A stretch of 64,000 bases of DNA. It comes from Nonlabens xylanidelens. Lineage in GTDB: Bacteria > Bacteroidota > Bacteroidia > Flavobacteriales > Flavobacteriaceae. Both the position numbers and the translations under genes were made by a program. A model generated the notes under the pieces. The model was not told the DNA's origin. It was given only the letters and a program-made list of their open reading frames with translations, and did not search any database. Of this stretch, positions 6,639-14,852 are shown one piece after another (position 1 is the first letter of the stretch; the number at the start of each line of letters is the position of its first letter). The stretch spans positions 372,001 through 436,000 of the forward strand of contig NZ_PTJE01000001.1 of the NCBI RefSeq assembly GCF_002934445.1. Direction: 5' to 3'.

Positions 6639-9041
6639 TTAAATTGTTGTTTTGTGGTTAAGTTTTCTCCCTAAGAAATAGGTGTAAATAGTAGTAAATA
6701 CAACTATACTTATAGAACTAAGCGGCATTAAAATAGCAGCAACTACAGGAGCTAGATGTCCAGAAATGGCAAACCCTAGGCCTACTAGATTGTAAATAAG
6801 CGAGAATATAAAGGCATACTGTATGACCTTTTTCCCTTTACGAGATAGATCTATAAATGTGGTGATATTCTTAAAACGTGTGGCATCTATAATACCGTCA
6901 CAAGCAGGTGAGAAAACATTTACATTTTCTGAAATGACCAGTCCTACATTACTTTGAGCAAGTGCACCAGCATCATTTAGCCCATCGCCTATCATAAGGA
7001 CTTTCTTACCATGACTCTGTAATTCTTTGATGTAATTAAGTTTATCGCCTGGTTTCTGATTAAACACTAATGCGGTATTCTTAGGCAGTATATTTTCTAA
7101 ATGCTCTTTCTCTCCTTCATTATCTCCAGATAAAACTGCTAGATCACAATCCACAGAAAGTGTGTCAAACACATGCTTCATGCCATCGCGGTATTCATTA
7201 TAGAACACATAACAACCTTTATACACTTCATTTGCACTTATGTGCACCGTGGTTTGATTTAAATCCGCTTTCGCGAAAGCGGAACTACCATCAGACACAA
7301 ATGCATAAGAACCCACTTTTACACGATTGTTATTGAGCACACCAGTAATTCCTTTACCTATCTCTTCACTAAAATCGTCTAGTGAGCTGATGTTGTTTTC
7401 TTGTAACATACCATAAAGTGAACGGCTCAATGGATGGTTAGACGCTCGCAATGTAGAGGTAAGTAAAGACTGCTCATCTACCGTTAATGCGATACCCTCA
7501 TAAGTAATAACACTTTTATGACTGGTAGTAAGCGTACCTGTTTTATCAAAAACCACGGTATCTATAGAAGCCAGCTGTTCTATAATGCTGCTGTTTTTTA
7601 AGTAGAATTTATGCTTACCAAATATTCTAAGTAAATTACCTAGAGTAAAAGGTGCTGCAAGAGCTATGGCACATGGACAGGCTACTATAAGAACCGCGGT
7701 AAATACATTAAGCGCAAGAGAAGGCTGGTACCACAACCAGAACATAGTTGCCAGTACCGCTATACTCAAAATACTGATGGTAAAACGCTTACTTATCTGG
7801 TCTGTAATACTTTGAAAAAGACTCTCGGCGCTTTTATTAAAAATCTCGTTAGACCATAATTGCGTTAAATAACTTTGCTCTACAGATTTTAAAACATCCA
7901 GTTCTATAACGCCAGCCTGTTGTCTACCACCTGCATATAGTTTATCTCCAGAGTTTTTACTAACAGGCTCTGCCTCGCCAGTTACAAAGCTATAATCTAT
8001 AAGTGCGTTACCTTTAATAAGAATACCATCTACTGGTATGAGTTCTCCGTTTCTTATCACGATCCTGTCGCCAGCTACTAGATCATAAACCTGTGCTTGT
8101 TCTTCCTTGCTAGAATCTGCTTTGTTTAATCGTGTTACCGCTATCGGGAAATATGATTTATAATCTCTTTCAAAAGATAAAAATGAATAGGTTTTTTGCT
8201 GAAAAAACTTACCTAATAATAAGAAAAAAACCAGACCAGCCATACTGTCTAAAAAGCCAGTACCCCAATCCATTACTATCTCTACCGTAGAACGTAGAAA
8301 CAACACAAGAATACCTATCGCAATAGGTACATCTATATTAAGCATTCTAGAACGCACACTTTTATAAGCAGACACTAGGTAATCACTACCAGAATAGAAT
8401 ACCACCGGTAACGCAAACACAAACATTAACCATCTAAAAATATATTTATAACGCTCTAACCAAAACTCTGATACCTCAAAGTACTCTGGAAAAGATAAAA
8501 ACATAATATTACCAAAAGCAAAACCTGCAATACCTAACTTATAAATAAGACTGCGATCTATAGTAGAGGTTTTCTTTGTTGCGTCATCTAGAGATATATA
8601 AGGCTCATACCCTATTTTACACAACAGTAAAACCAGTTGATGTAAATTTAATTGAGCAGAATTATAAGTAATACGCACACTTTTCTTAGGGAAATTAACC
8701 TGAGAGGTAGTAACATCTGGATGCAATTTATTTAGGTTTTCTAAAACCCATATACAAGAACTACAGTGTATAGAAGGAACAACAAAAGTGACTACCTGTA
8801 CATCTTGCTCGTCAAATTCTAGTAGCTTTTTTGCAATTACATCGTTCTCTAAGAAATCAAACTTACCTTCAAATCTAGATGGTGTTGTCCCAGGAGATTG
8901 CTCTAACTCGTAATAATACGAGAGATCATTATCATTAAGAATATCAAAAACGGTTTTACACCCATGACAGCAAAAATGCTTATCCTGGTGCTCAATAACT
9001 GTAGTTGTACAGTCATCACCGCAATGGAAACATGATTCCAT
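6639..9041 (-). CDS. ccoI: Copper-transporting P1B-type ATPase CcoI (FixI)
   Basis: 800 aa. An N-terminal zinc-ribbon-like region (CFHCGDDC, FCCHGCKTVF, residues 4-31) typical of FixI is followed by an HMA domain with CSSC (about 93-96), membrane helices, the ion-binding CPCAIAL motif near residue 455, the phosphorylation motif DKTGTLT near 499, and GDGLNDAGAL near 684. CcoI supplies copper for cbb3 assembly. A copy of the dispersed palindrome encodes SAFAKAD near residue 587, in the nucleotide-binding domain region. It is transcribed away from the Fnr-like regulator. Confidence 0.96.
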   Translation of the reverse strand: MESCFHCGDDCTTTVIEHQDKHFCCHGCKTVFDILNDNDLSYYYELEQSPGTTPSRFEGKFDFLENDVIAKKLLEFDEQDVQVVTFVVPSIHCSSCIWVLENLNKLHPDVTTSQVNFPKKSVRITYNSAQLNLHQLVLLLCKIGYEPYISLDDATKKTSTIDRSLIYKLGIAGFAFGNIMFLSFPEYFEVSEFWLERYKYIFRWLMFVFALPVVFYSGSDYLVSAYKSVRSRMLNIDVPIAIGILVLFLRSTVEIVMDWGTGFLDSMAGLVFFLLLGKFFQQKTYSFLSFERDYKSYFPIAVTRLNKADSSKEEQAQVYDLVAGDRIVIRNGELIPVDGILIKGNALIDYSFVTGEAEPVSKNSGDKLYAGGRQQAGVIELDVLKSVEQSYLTQLWSNEIFNKSAESLFQSITDQISKRFTISILSIAVLATMFWLWYQPSLALNVFTAVLIVACPCAIALAAPFTLGNLLRIFGKHKFYLKNSSIIEQLASIDTVVFDKTGTLTTSHKSVITYEGIALTVDEQSLLTSTLRASNHPLSRSLYGMLQENNISSLDDFSEEIGKGITGVLNNNRVKVGSYAFVSDGSSAFAKADLNQTTVHISANEVYKGCYVFYNEYRDGMKHVFDTLSVDCDLAVLSGDNEGEKEHLENILPKNTALVFNQKPGDKLNYIKELQSHGKKVLMIGDGLNDAGALAQSNVGLVISENVNVFSPACDGIIDATRFKNITTFIDLSRKGKKVIQYAFIFSLIYNLVGLGFAISGHLAPVVAAILMPLSSISIVVFTTIYTYFLGRKLNHKTTI
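7265..7282. repeat. Dispersed palindrome, copy 2 (inside ccoI)
   Basis: Perfect 18-bp palindrome CCGCTTTCGCGAAAGCGG within ccoI. Read in the ccoI frame it gives Ser-Ala-Phe-Ala-Lys-Ala-Asp. Confidence 0.95.
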
Positions 9042-9072
9042 AGTTTATTAAATTTGCTCATTATACCTAATG

Positions 9073-9101
9073 CAAATTTGCTCATACTTCTCGCTTTAAA
9101 A
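9073..9101 (-). promoter_or_regulatory. Predicted promoter of ccoI
   Basis: Minus strand: a TTTT -33-like element (9098-9101), a 17-bp spacer and a -7-like CAAATTTG (9073-9080), 32 nt upstream of the ccoI ATG. The spacing and the adjacent Crp/Fnr box mirror the ccoS and usp promoters. Confidence 0.45.
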
Positions 9102-9104
9102 CGA

Positions 9105-9116
9105 TGACTTTTGTCA
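9105..9116. promoter_or_regulatory. Crp/Fnr-type operator between ccoI and the Fnr-like gene
   Basis: TGACTTTTGTCA is of the form TGA-N6-TCA with perfect TGAC/GTCA half-sites. It lies between two divergent genes: 3 bp upstream of the ccoI -33 element and about 90 bp upstream of the regulator's ATG. It could activate ccoI and control the regulator itself. Confidence 0.65.
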
Positions 9117-9206
9117 CCTGCCTTTTTTAACTTAATTATAAGATTATAATCACAATTACTTTGCGATGATAAATAACCTCTGTACCTTTAAGACTTTATC
9201 CATAAT

Positions 9207-9908
9207 ATGAATAGCCACGTAGAAGGTCGTTGTGAAAACTGTATAGTAAGACAGTTAAACTCATTAAAAGCTCTTAATAAAGAAGAGCTTAAACGTATTT
9301 CTGATAGTAAAACCTCAAAATCTATTAAAAAAGGGGAAACCATTTTTGAAGAAGGTGAACGTCTAGATGGTGTTTATTGTGTGCGCAACGGTGTTTCTAA
9401 ATTATCTAAGTTAAGTGATAATGGAAAAGACACTATAGTAAAAATAGCTGCCAAAGGTGAGGTACTAGGTCAACGCTCTGTCATAACTGAAGAAAAGACC
9501 AACCTAAGCGCTGTGGCTTTAAACGATATGGAAGTGTGTTACATTCCTAAAAAACACCTTACAGACAGTCTAGATTCTAATCCTAATTTTACTAAGGCTA
9601 TATTAATCCACATGGCAAATGATCTCAAATTTGCAGATAATGTGATTGTAAACATGGCACAAAAGACAGTAAAACAACGTGTTGCAGAGACCCTGATGTA
9701 TCTAGATAAAAACTTTGGCGCAGATGCTGACGGTTACATAATCATGACTCTTACTAGAGAAGATATCGCAAATGTAGTAGGTACTGCAAAGGAGGCTTGT
9801 ATAAGAACTCTCACCATATTTAAGAAAGAAGGTTGGATAAGCACCGACGGTAAACGTATAAAATTAGAAGATAAAAAAGCCCTCTACAGGTTAGTAGAAG
9901 GCTTATAG
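9207..9908 (+). CDS. Crp/Fnr family transcriptional regulator
   Basis: 233 aa. An N-terminal CENC motif (Cys9, Cys12) is followed by a cyclic-nucleotide-binding-like beta-roll (about residues 35-125), a dimerisation helix (about 125-150) and a winged helix (about 160-225) with recognition region VVGTAKEACIRTLTIF. Alignment to E. coli FNR places Cys9, Cys12 and Cys111 (EVCYIPKKHL) at FNR Cys20, Cys23 and Cys122, but the FNR Cys29 position is Asn18. An oxygen-sensing Fe-S role is plausible but the fourth ligand is missing. It is divergent from the cbb3 locus, whose promoters carry matching TGA-N6-TCA boxes. Confidence 0.92.
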   Translation: MNSHVEGRCENCIVRQLNSLKALNKEELKRISDSKTSKSIKKGETIFEEGERLDGVYCVRNGVSKLSKLSDNGKDTIVKIAAKGEVLGQRSVITEEKTNLSAVALNDMEVCYIPKKHLTDSLDSNPNFTKAILIHMANDLKFADNVIVNMAQKTVKQRVAETLMYLDKNFGADADGYIIMTLTREDIANVVGTAKEACIRTLTIFKKEGWISTDGKRIKLEDKKALYRLVEGL

Positions 9909-9922
9909 TTTTTTGTGTGTTT

Positions 9923-9938
9923 CGCTTTCGCGAAAGCG
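9923..9938. repeat. Dispersed palindrome, copy 3
   Basis: Exact 16-bp palindrome in the short gap between the convergent Fnr-like gene (stop 9908) and the universal stress gene (stop 9947). Confidence 0.95.
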
Positions 9939-9946
9939 TAATCTAC

Positions 9947-10780
9947 TTACATCTTTACCGTAAGAACAGGCACCACAGAGTGATTTGCAATATCTTCACT
10001 TATACTTCCTTGAAAGAAATGAGAAAGTCCAGTCCTACCATGAGTAGGAATAGCAATCACGTCTGCAGCAGATAATGATGCATAATTCATAACACCTTTT
10101 TCTACCGTGTGGTCTGCATATCGGTTTACTGTTTTAATAGCCGCAACAGGATCAGGGTGTTTTACCTCACTAAAGAAATTAAGTAAAGTCTCGTCCATTT
10201 GAGATGTGCTCTTAAAGTTTTTACCTGGTAAATTGATATATAAGAAGTCAATACGAGCATTAAGCATAGTAGCTGCTTCTATAATTCTATGGTATGCACC
10301 TACGGTTTCTAGATGAAAATCGCTAGCGTACAAAATACGCTCTGGAGCAAAATTGATATCATTATCCTTAACCACTAGAACCGGCACTTCTGAAGATCGT
10401 ACTACCTTCTCTGCATTACTACCTTTTAAAATCTCTGTCATGCCCTTTGCACCGTTACTTCCCATAACGATAAGGGATGCGTCTATCTCTTTGGCAAAGT
10501 CATTCATACTACCGAAATCAAGATGCTGTTTTAAAACCGTATCATATTCTACATTTTCTAAAAATGGACGGTCTAGAAATTCTTCAAACTTTTTACCTAT
10601 CAGTCTGCTATAGAAAACAACCTCCTCTGCAGTGTTAGGCTCTTTATTTAAACCATTTTCTACGCCTGCCATGTGGGTAAGAACAATTTTTGCTTTGATA
10701 CGTTTTGCAATAGTTACTCCTACTTCAAGAGCTTTATTTGATGTACTAGAGAAATCTACAGGAATAAGGATGGTTTTCAT
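9947..10780 (-). CDS. Universal stress protein with two UspA domains
   Basis: 277 aa. The first UspA domain (about residues 1-145) begins MKTILIPVDFSSTSNKALEVG and ends with the ATP-binding-type loop VMGSNGAKGMTEILKGSNAEKVVRSSEVPVLVV. A second domain (about 148-277) includes ERILYASDF and IPTHGRTGLSHFFQGSISEDIANHSVVPVLTV. Usp proteins of this type are induced under oxygen limitation or energy stress. Its promoter carries the same Crp/Fnr box as the cbb3 genes, so co-regulation by the neighbouring Fnr-like protein is likely. Confidence 0.93.
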   Translation of the reverse strand: MKTILIPVDFSSTSNKALEVGVTIAKRIKAKIVLTHMAGVENGLNKEPNTAEEVVFYSRLIGKKFEEFLDRPFLENVEYDTVLKQHLDFGSMNDFAKEIDASLIVMGSNGAKGMTEILKGSNAEKVVRSSEVPVLVVKDNDINFAPERILYASDFHLETVGAYHRIIEAATMLNARIDFLYINLPGKNFKSTSQMDETLLNFFSEVKHPDPVAAIKTVNRYADHTVEKGVMNYASLSAADVIAIPTHGRTGLSHFFQGSISEDIANHSVVPVLTVKM

Positions 10781-10808
10781 AAGAATACTTTTTAAAAATT
10801 TAATATGT

Positions 10809-10837
10809 CAAAAGTAATCCAGTACACCATTTACAAA
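10809..10837 (-). promoter_or_regulatory. Predicted promoter of the universal stress gene
   Basis: Minus strand: a -33 TTTG (10834-10837), a 17-bp spacer and a perfect -7 TACTTTTG (10809-10816), about 29 nt before the ATG. This is the best match of the three related promoters to the flavobacterial consensus. Confidence 0.65.
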
Positions 10838-10840
10838 CGG

Positions 10841-10852
10841 TGACTTTTATCA
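10841..10852. promoter_or_regulatory. Crp/Fnr-type operator upstream of the universal stress gene
   Basis: TGACTTTTATCA (one mismatch from a perfect inverted repeat) ends 3 bp upstream of the -33 TTTG. The flank, read on the minus strand as CACCGTTTGTAAA, is shared with the ccoS promoter (CATCGTTTGTAAA). Confidence 0.6.
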
Positions 10853-10968
10853 GTGTTTAAAAAAAGGAGCAGATTTTTTAATTTAATTTTCTCTATTAAT
10901 ATCCTTAACCCTTATTGAGTAGATCACGAGCGAGGACACTTTTGCTGGCAGGGGAATAACTTTAATTA

Positions 10969-11424
10969 TTAATTAATAGACACTTCAATACATTTAAAGC
11001 ACTGTTCATAATATTGTGGTACCCAATTTTTTATTTCTAATAATAAACCTTTGTTTCTATCGCATTGTGAAATGAAAAGAAAAGACCTCATCACCTCCCC
11101 TTTTTGATCATGCTTATAGGACAACTCACAAATCTTAGTACTATCCAATAGAAGAACCTTCCCTCTGTTTATTTTAGAGGATATTATTTTCTTGGAAAAT
11201 TCGTTTTTCAATATAAGGATCGTATCATTAGGAATAGGCTTAGAAATGTCTTTACCTACCCCTTCATTATAGATTTTAAATTTATATCCATTAGTTAGTG
11301 TTTCATCATCGGTATTTGATAAAAAAGTATTGATTTTGTAATTTAAATTAGACTCTTCAATTTCATTACAAGCCGAAAAACAAAGATTCAGAAAAAACAG
11401 AACTATTAAAATTTTAATTTTCAT
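10969..11424 (-). CDS. Hypothetical lipoprotein
   Basis: 151 aa with a lipoprotein signal peptide (MKIKILIVLFFLNLCFSACN; the FSAC lipobox gives a lipidated Cys near residue 19). The mature part has no recognised domain; it is polar and has several further cysteines (KICELSYKH, SQCDRNKG, YEQCFKCIEV). It ends in an AT-rich region and stands alone on the minus strand between the usp gene and the tRNAs. Function unknown. Confidence 0.7.
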   Translation of the reverse strand: MKIKILIVLFFLNLCFSACNEIEESNLNYKINTFLSNTDDETLTNGYKFKIYNEGVGKDISKPIPNDTILILKNEFSKKIISSKINRGKVLLLDSTKICELSYKHDQKGEVMRSFLFISQCDRNKGLLLEIKNWVPQYYEQCFKCIEVSIN

Positions 11425-11785
11425 CTATGTTTGACATTTAATACATCTGTACTGACATCGCATTTGCAAAATTAACCCAACAATAGGAAATATTCTCAAC
11501 TAGCTCTAGTACTCATCTCTAACGAGTAGCAACAAAGTGATAAACCTATTAATGATTTTATCTTTTAACTACTAATAGATGCTTGCTACCAGCTAAAGCA
11601 ACTAATAAATTTAAATATAGTATTAAAATGCGATAACTACCCACCGGTATCAATCAGTGAAATGAATATTTCAAAAATACTCGCCTTACTAAATCAACAT
11701 AAAAGTGAGGCTTACTATAAACAGATAAAAGAAGTATTAAAGTAAATCGAAAAGATAAGAAATATGTCATTAAAAGACAAAAAAA
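11425..11785. other. Gene-poor AT-rich spacer
   Basis: No convincing gene. The only short plus-strand ORF with a tidy start (11662-11745, 27 codons) has no recognisable homology or clear ribosome site. The region separates the lipoprotein gene from the tRNA pair. Confidence 0.5.
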
Positions 11786-11813
11786 AGCCTCGTAATCAAA
11801 AGATTACGAGGCT
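11786..11813 (-). terminator. Intrinsic terminator after tRNA-Leu
   Basis: A 12-bp perfect stem (AGCCTCGTAATC with its complement) and an AAAA loop, followed on the minus strand by a T-run (A-run at about 11778-11785 on the plus strand). It lies directly 3' of tRNA-Leu. Confidence 0.85.
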
Positions 11814-11819
11814 TACAAG

Positions 11820-11905
11820 TACTCGAGACGGGACTTGAACCCGTACGGGCATTACTACCCATTGGATTTTAAGTCCAACGTGTCTACCAATTCCACCACT
11901 CGAGC
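11820..11905 (-). tRNA. tRNA-Leu (anticodon TAA)
   Basis: The minus strand folds into a class II tRNA: acceptor GCTCGAG/CTCGAGT, D-arm TGGTGGAATTGGTAGACA, anticodon stem TTGGA/TCCAA with loop CTTAAAA (anticodon TAA), an extended variable arm (TGGGTAGTAATGCCCGT) and T-arm ACGGGTTCAAGTCCCGT. The CCA end is not encoded. It is followed by a strong terminator and preceded by tRNA-Gly. Confidence 0.96.
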
Positions 11906-11961
11906 GATTGTGTCAGCGACACATCATTGGTATTTAAAATCTATTTAAGAACAAATTTTAG

Positions 11962-12033
11962 AGCGAAAGACGAGATTTGAACTCGCGACCTCCACCTTGG
12001 CAAGGTGATGCTCTACCCCTGAGCTACTTTCGC
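11962..12033 (-). tRNA. tRNA-Gly (anticodon GCC)
   Basis: The minus strand gives acceptor GCGAAAG/CTTTCGC with discriminator T, D-arm AGCTCAGGGGTAGAGCA, anticodon stem TCACC/GGTGG with loop TTGCCAA (anticodon GCC), and T-arm GCGAGTTCAAATCTCGT. CCA is not encoded. It lies upstream of tRNA-Leu, probably on one transcript, and downstream of mutS. Confidence 0.96.
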
Positions 12034-12114
12034 AAAATTGAAAAACTCAGTTGCTTTTCAAAGCGGTTGCAAATTTAACAACTTTCTTTATTCTACAAAG
12101 AAAAAAACGAAAAA

Positions 12115-14733
12115 TTATTGATTTACTTTCTCTTTTTTTACAAGCATGCGTTTTATCTCATTCAATTTCATGAGTGCTTCTACTGGTGTTAAGGTGTTTA
12201 TGTCCACTTGAAGGATTTCTTGTTTGATATTTTCTAGCAGAGGATCGTCTAGATTAAAGAAGCTTAATTGCATTTCTTCTTCTTGTAAATCCTTCATCGC
12301 CTCTTTAGAGTCTTCTTGTTTGTGCGTTTTTTCTAGTCTTTTGAGGATCTTGTTAGCCTTAGAAATCACTTGTTGTGGCATTCCTGCCATTTTTGCAACA
12401 TGGATACCAAAACTATGATGACTACCTCCAGCGACTAGCTTGCGCATGAATAGCACCTTATCTTTAAGCTCTTTTACTTCTACATTAAAGTTTTTTATAC
12501 GTTCAAATTGCGAGGTCATCTCGTTAAGCTCGTGATAATGTGTTGCAAAAAGTGTTTTAGGACTAGAAGGATGCTCATGTAAATATTCTGTAATAGCCCA
12601 TGCTATAGATATACCGTCATACGTACTTGTACCACGACCTATCTCATCGAGCAACACAAGACTCTTCTCACTTATGTTATTCAAGATACTTGCACTCTCA
12701 TTCATCTCTGTCATGAAAGTAGATTCTCCTTGAGATATATTATCACTTGCACCTACTCTTGTAAAAATCTTGTCAACGATTCCCATTTTCACCTCTTGGG
12801 CAGGAACAAAGCTACCTATTTGAGCAAGCAGTACAATTAATGCCGTCTGTCTTAAAATGGCACTTTTACCACTCATGTTAGGCCCAGTAATCATGATTAT
12901 TTGTTGGCTATCCCTATCTAGTTGTACATCGTTAGGGATGTATGGCTGGTCTGCAGGGAGCATTTTTTCTATTACAGGATGACGACCATTTTTTATAATC
13001 AAGTCATCGTTATCCAGTAATTCTGGACGCACATAATTTGATTTAACTGCATGAGATGCAAAAGAAATAAGACAATCTAGTTGTCCAATTAATTGAGAGT
13101 TAGTTTGAATAGTTTTTATAGAAGGAAGTATCTCTCTTACTACTTTATCAAAAAGCTCTTGCTGTAATGCATTGATGCGTTCTTCGGCACCTAATATTTT
13201 ACCCTCATATTCTTTAAGTTCTTCAGTAATGTAGCGCTCTGCATTTACCAGTGTCTGTTTTCTAGTCCATTCTTCTGGTACTTTATCTTTATGTGTATTT
13301 CTTACTTCTATATAATAACCAAAAACATTATTGCTGGAAATTTTAAGGCTAGTAATTCCAGTTTCTTCAGCATGTCTGGCTAGCATATTATCAAGGTAAT
13401 CCTTTCCTGAAGTTGCAAGACCACGCAACTCATCTAACTCTGCATGATAACCTTGAGCAATCGCATTACCTTTTAAAATATTTACAGGAGCCTGCTCATC
13501 AATAGCTTGCTTAAATAAATCTATTAAATGTACACAAGGGTTTAAACTCTCTCCTATGATATTAAGAGCTTTATTATTTGAGCTAATCGCCTTTTCTTTT
13601 ACTGGTATTATAGCTTCTAAACTGTTTTTGAGTTGCACTACTTCTCTTGGACAAATCTTACCAACAGCAACTTTAGAAATCAATCGTTCTAAATCGCTCA
13701 TGCGTTTTAGATATGATTTAATCTCTTCTTGTTGCTCTTGTGATTTAGTAAAAAACTCTACGACCTCATGACGTTTCTTAATTTGAGAAGCATCTTTTAA
13801 TGGAAAAGCCATCCATCTTTTGAGCATGCGACCACCCATTGCAGTTGTAGTCTGGTCTATGATATCTATTAAAGTAACTGCACCCTGACTAAGCGGTGTA
13901 TAAAGTTCTAGATTACGTACTGTAAAGCGATCCATCCACACAAAATTATCGTCTTCTATACGAGAGATATTTGATACATGGTCTAGTTTATCATGTTGTG
14001 TCTCTTCTAGATAATGTAGGATAGACCCAGCAGATATTAATGCTTGATCTAATTTCTCTACTCCAAAACCTTTCAAAGAATTTACCTTAAAATGTTTAAG
14101 CAAAGATTCTTTTGCAAAATCTATTTGAAAAACCCAATCGTCTAAGTGGAAGAATGGTAAATCATATGGAAACTCTATTGCTAGTTCTTTTTTATCATTA
14201 CGAGTGACTAAAAGCTCGCTAGGGTTAAAATTTTGCAATAACTTATCCACTTCTTCTTTAGAGCCTTGAGACACGAGAAACTCTCCTGTAGAAATGTCTA
14301 GAAAAGCTACACCGTATAAGTTCTTATTTACAGAAAGAGCTGCAAGAAAGTTATTTGTTTTAGAACTAAGAACCTCATCATTAAGTGATACTCCAGGAGT
14401 AATTAACTCTGTAACCCCACGTTTTACAATACTTTTAGTCTGTTTAGGGTCTTCTAGTTGATCACAAATAGCAACACGTTCACCTGCTTTTACCAGTTTA
14501 GGCAAATAAGTATTTAACGAGTGATGTGGAAAACCAGCTAACTCTATCTGGTCGCCACCATTATTACGGCTAGTGAGTACGATGTTAACAATGCGTGCTG
14601 TTTTGATAGCATCTTCACCGAAGGTTTCATAAAAATCTCCAACTCTAAATAACAATAAGGCATCAGGATATTTAGTCTTGATCTTATTATACTGCTGCAT
14701 TAAAGGCGTTACCTTCTTTGATTTAGTGGCCAA
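12115..14733 (-). CDS. mutS: DNA mismatch repair protein MutS
   Basis: 872 aa, a full-length MutS. Domain I has the mismatch-reading motif GDFYETF (Phe34, Glu36), then connector, lever/clamp domains, and the ATPase with Walker A GPNMSGKS near residue 613, LLDEIGRGTSTYDG and ATHYHEL. The C-terminal tail has the usual helix-turn-helix dimerisation segment. MutS recognises mismatches and recruits MutL. It is transcribed toward the two tRNA genes. Confidence 0.98.
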   Translation of the reverse strand: MATKSKKVTPLMQQYNKIKTKYPDALLLFRVGDFYETFGEDAIKTARIVNIVLTSRNNGGDQIELAGFPHHSLNTYLPKLVKAGERVAICDQLEDPKQTKSIVKRGVTELITPGVSLNDEVLSSKTNNFLAALSVNKNLYGVAFLDISTGEFLVSQGSKEEVDKLLQNFNPSELLVTRNDKKELAIEFPYDLPFFHLDDWVFQIDFAKESLLKHFKVNSLKGFGVEKLDQALISAGSILHYLEETQHDKLDHVSNISRIEDDNFVWMDRFTVRNLELYTPLSQGAVTLIDIIDQTTTAMGGRMLKRWMAFPLKDASQIKKRHEVVEFFTKSQEQQEEIKSYLKRMSDLERLISKVAVGKICPREVVQLKNSLEAIIPVKEKAISSNNKALNIIGESLNPCVHLIDLFKQAIDEQAPVNILKGNAIAQGYHAELDELRGLATSGKDYLDNMLARHAEETGITSLKISSNNVFGYYIEVRNTHKDKVPEEWTRKQTLVNAERYITEELKEYEGKILGAEERINALQQELFDKVVREILPSIKTIQTNSQLIGQLDCLISFASHAVKSNYVRPELLDNDDLIIKNGRHPVIEKMLPADQPYIPNDVQLDRDSQQIIMITGPNMSGKSAILRQTALIVLLAQIGSFVPAQEVKMGIVDKIFTRVGASDNISQGESTFMTEMNESASILNNISEKSLVLLDEIGRGTSTYDGISIAWAITEYLHEHPSSPKTLFATHYHELNEMTSQFERIKNFNVEVKELKDKVLFMRKLVAGGSHHSFGIHVAKMAGMPQQVISKANKILKRLEKTHKQEDSKEAMKDLQEEEMQLSFFNLDDPLLENIKQEILQVDINTLTPVEALMKLNEIKRMLVKKEKVNQ

Positions 14734-14852
14734 ATTTGATACTTTTTTATGAATGTCAAAAGTACGATTTAGCCACTGTCATCAATCCCAAACCAAAGAA
14801 CTTTTTTCAACAGTACATTATACTCTTACAAAAGTTCTTTAGTAGAAATAAT

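Noticed and set aside
11662-11745. 27-codon plus-strand ORF
   Set aside because: It has a start and stop but no recognised family and no operon context. It is likely chance in an AT-rich spacer.
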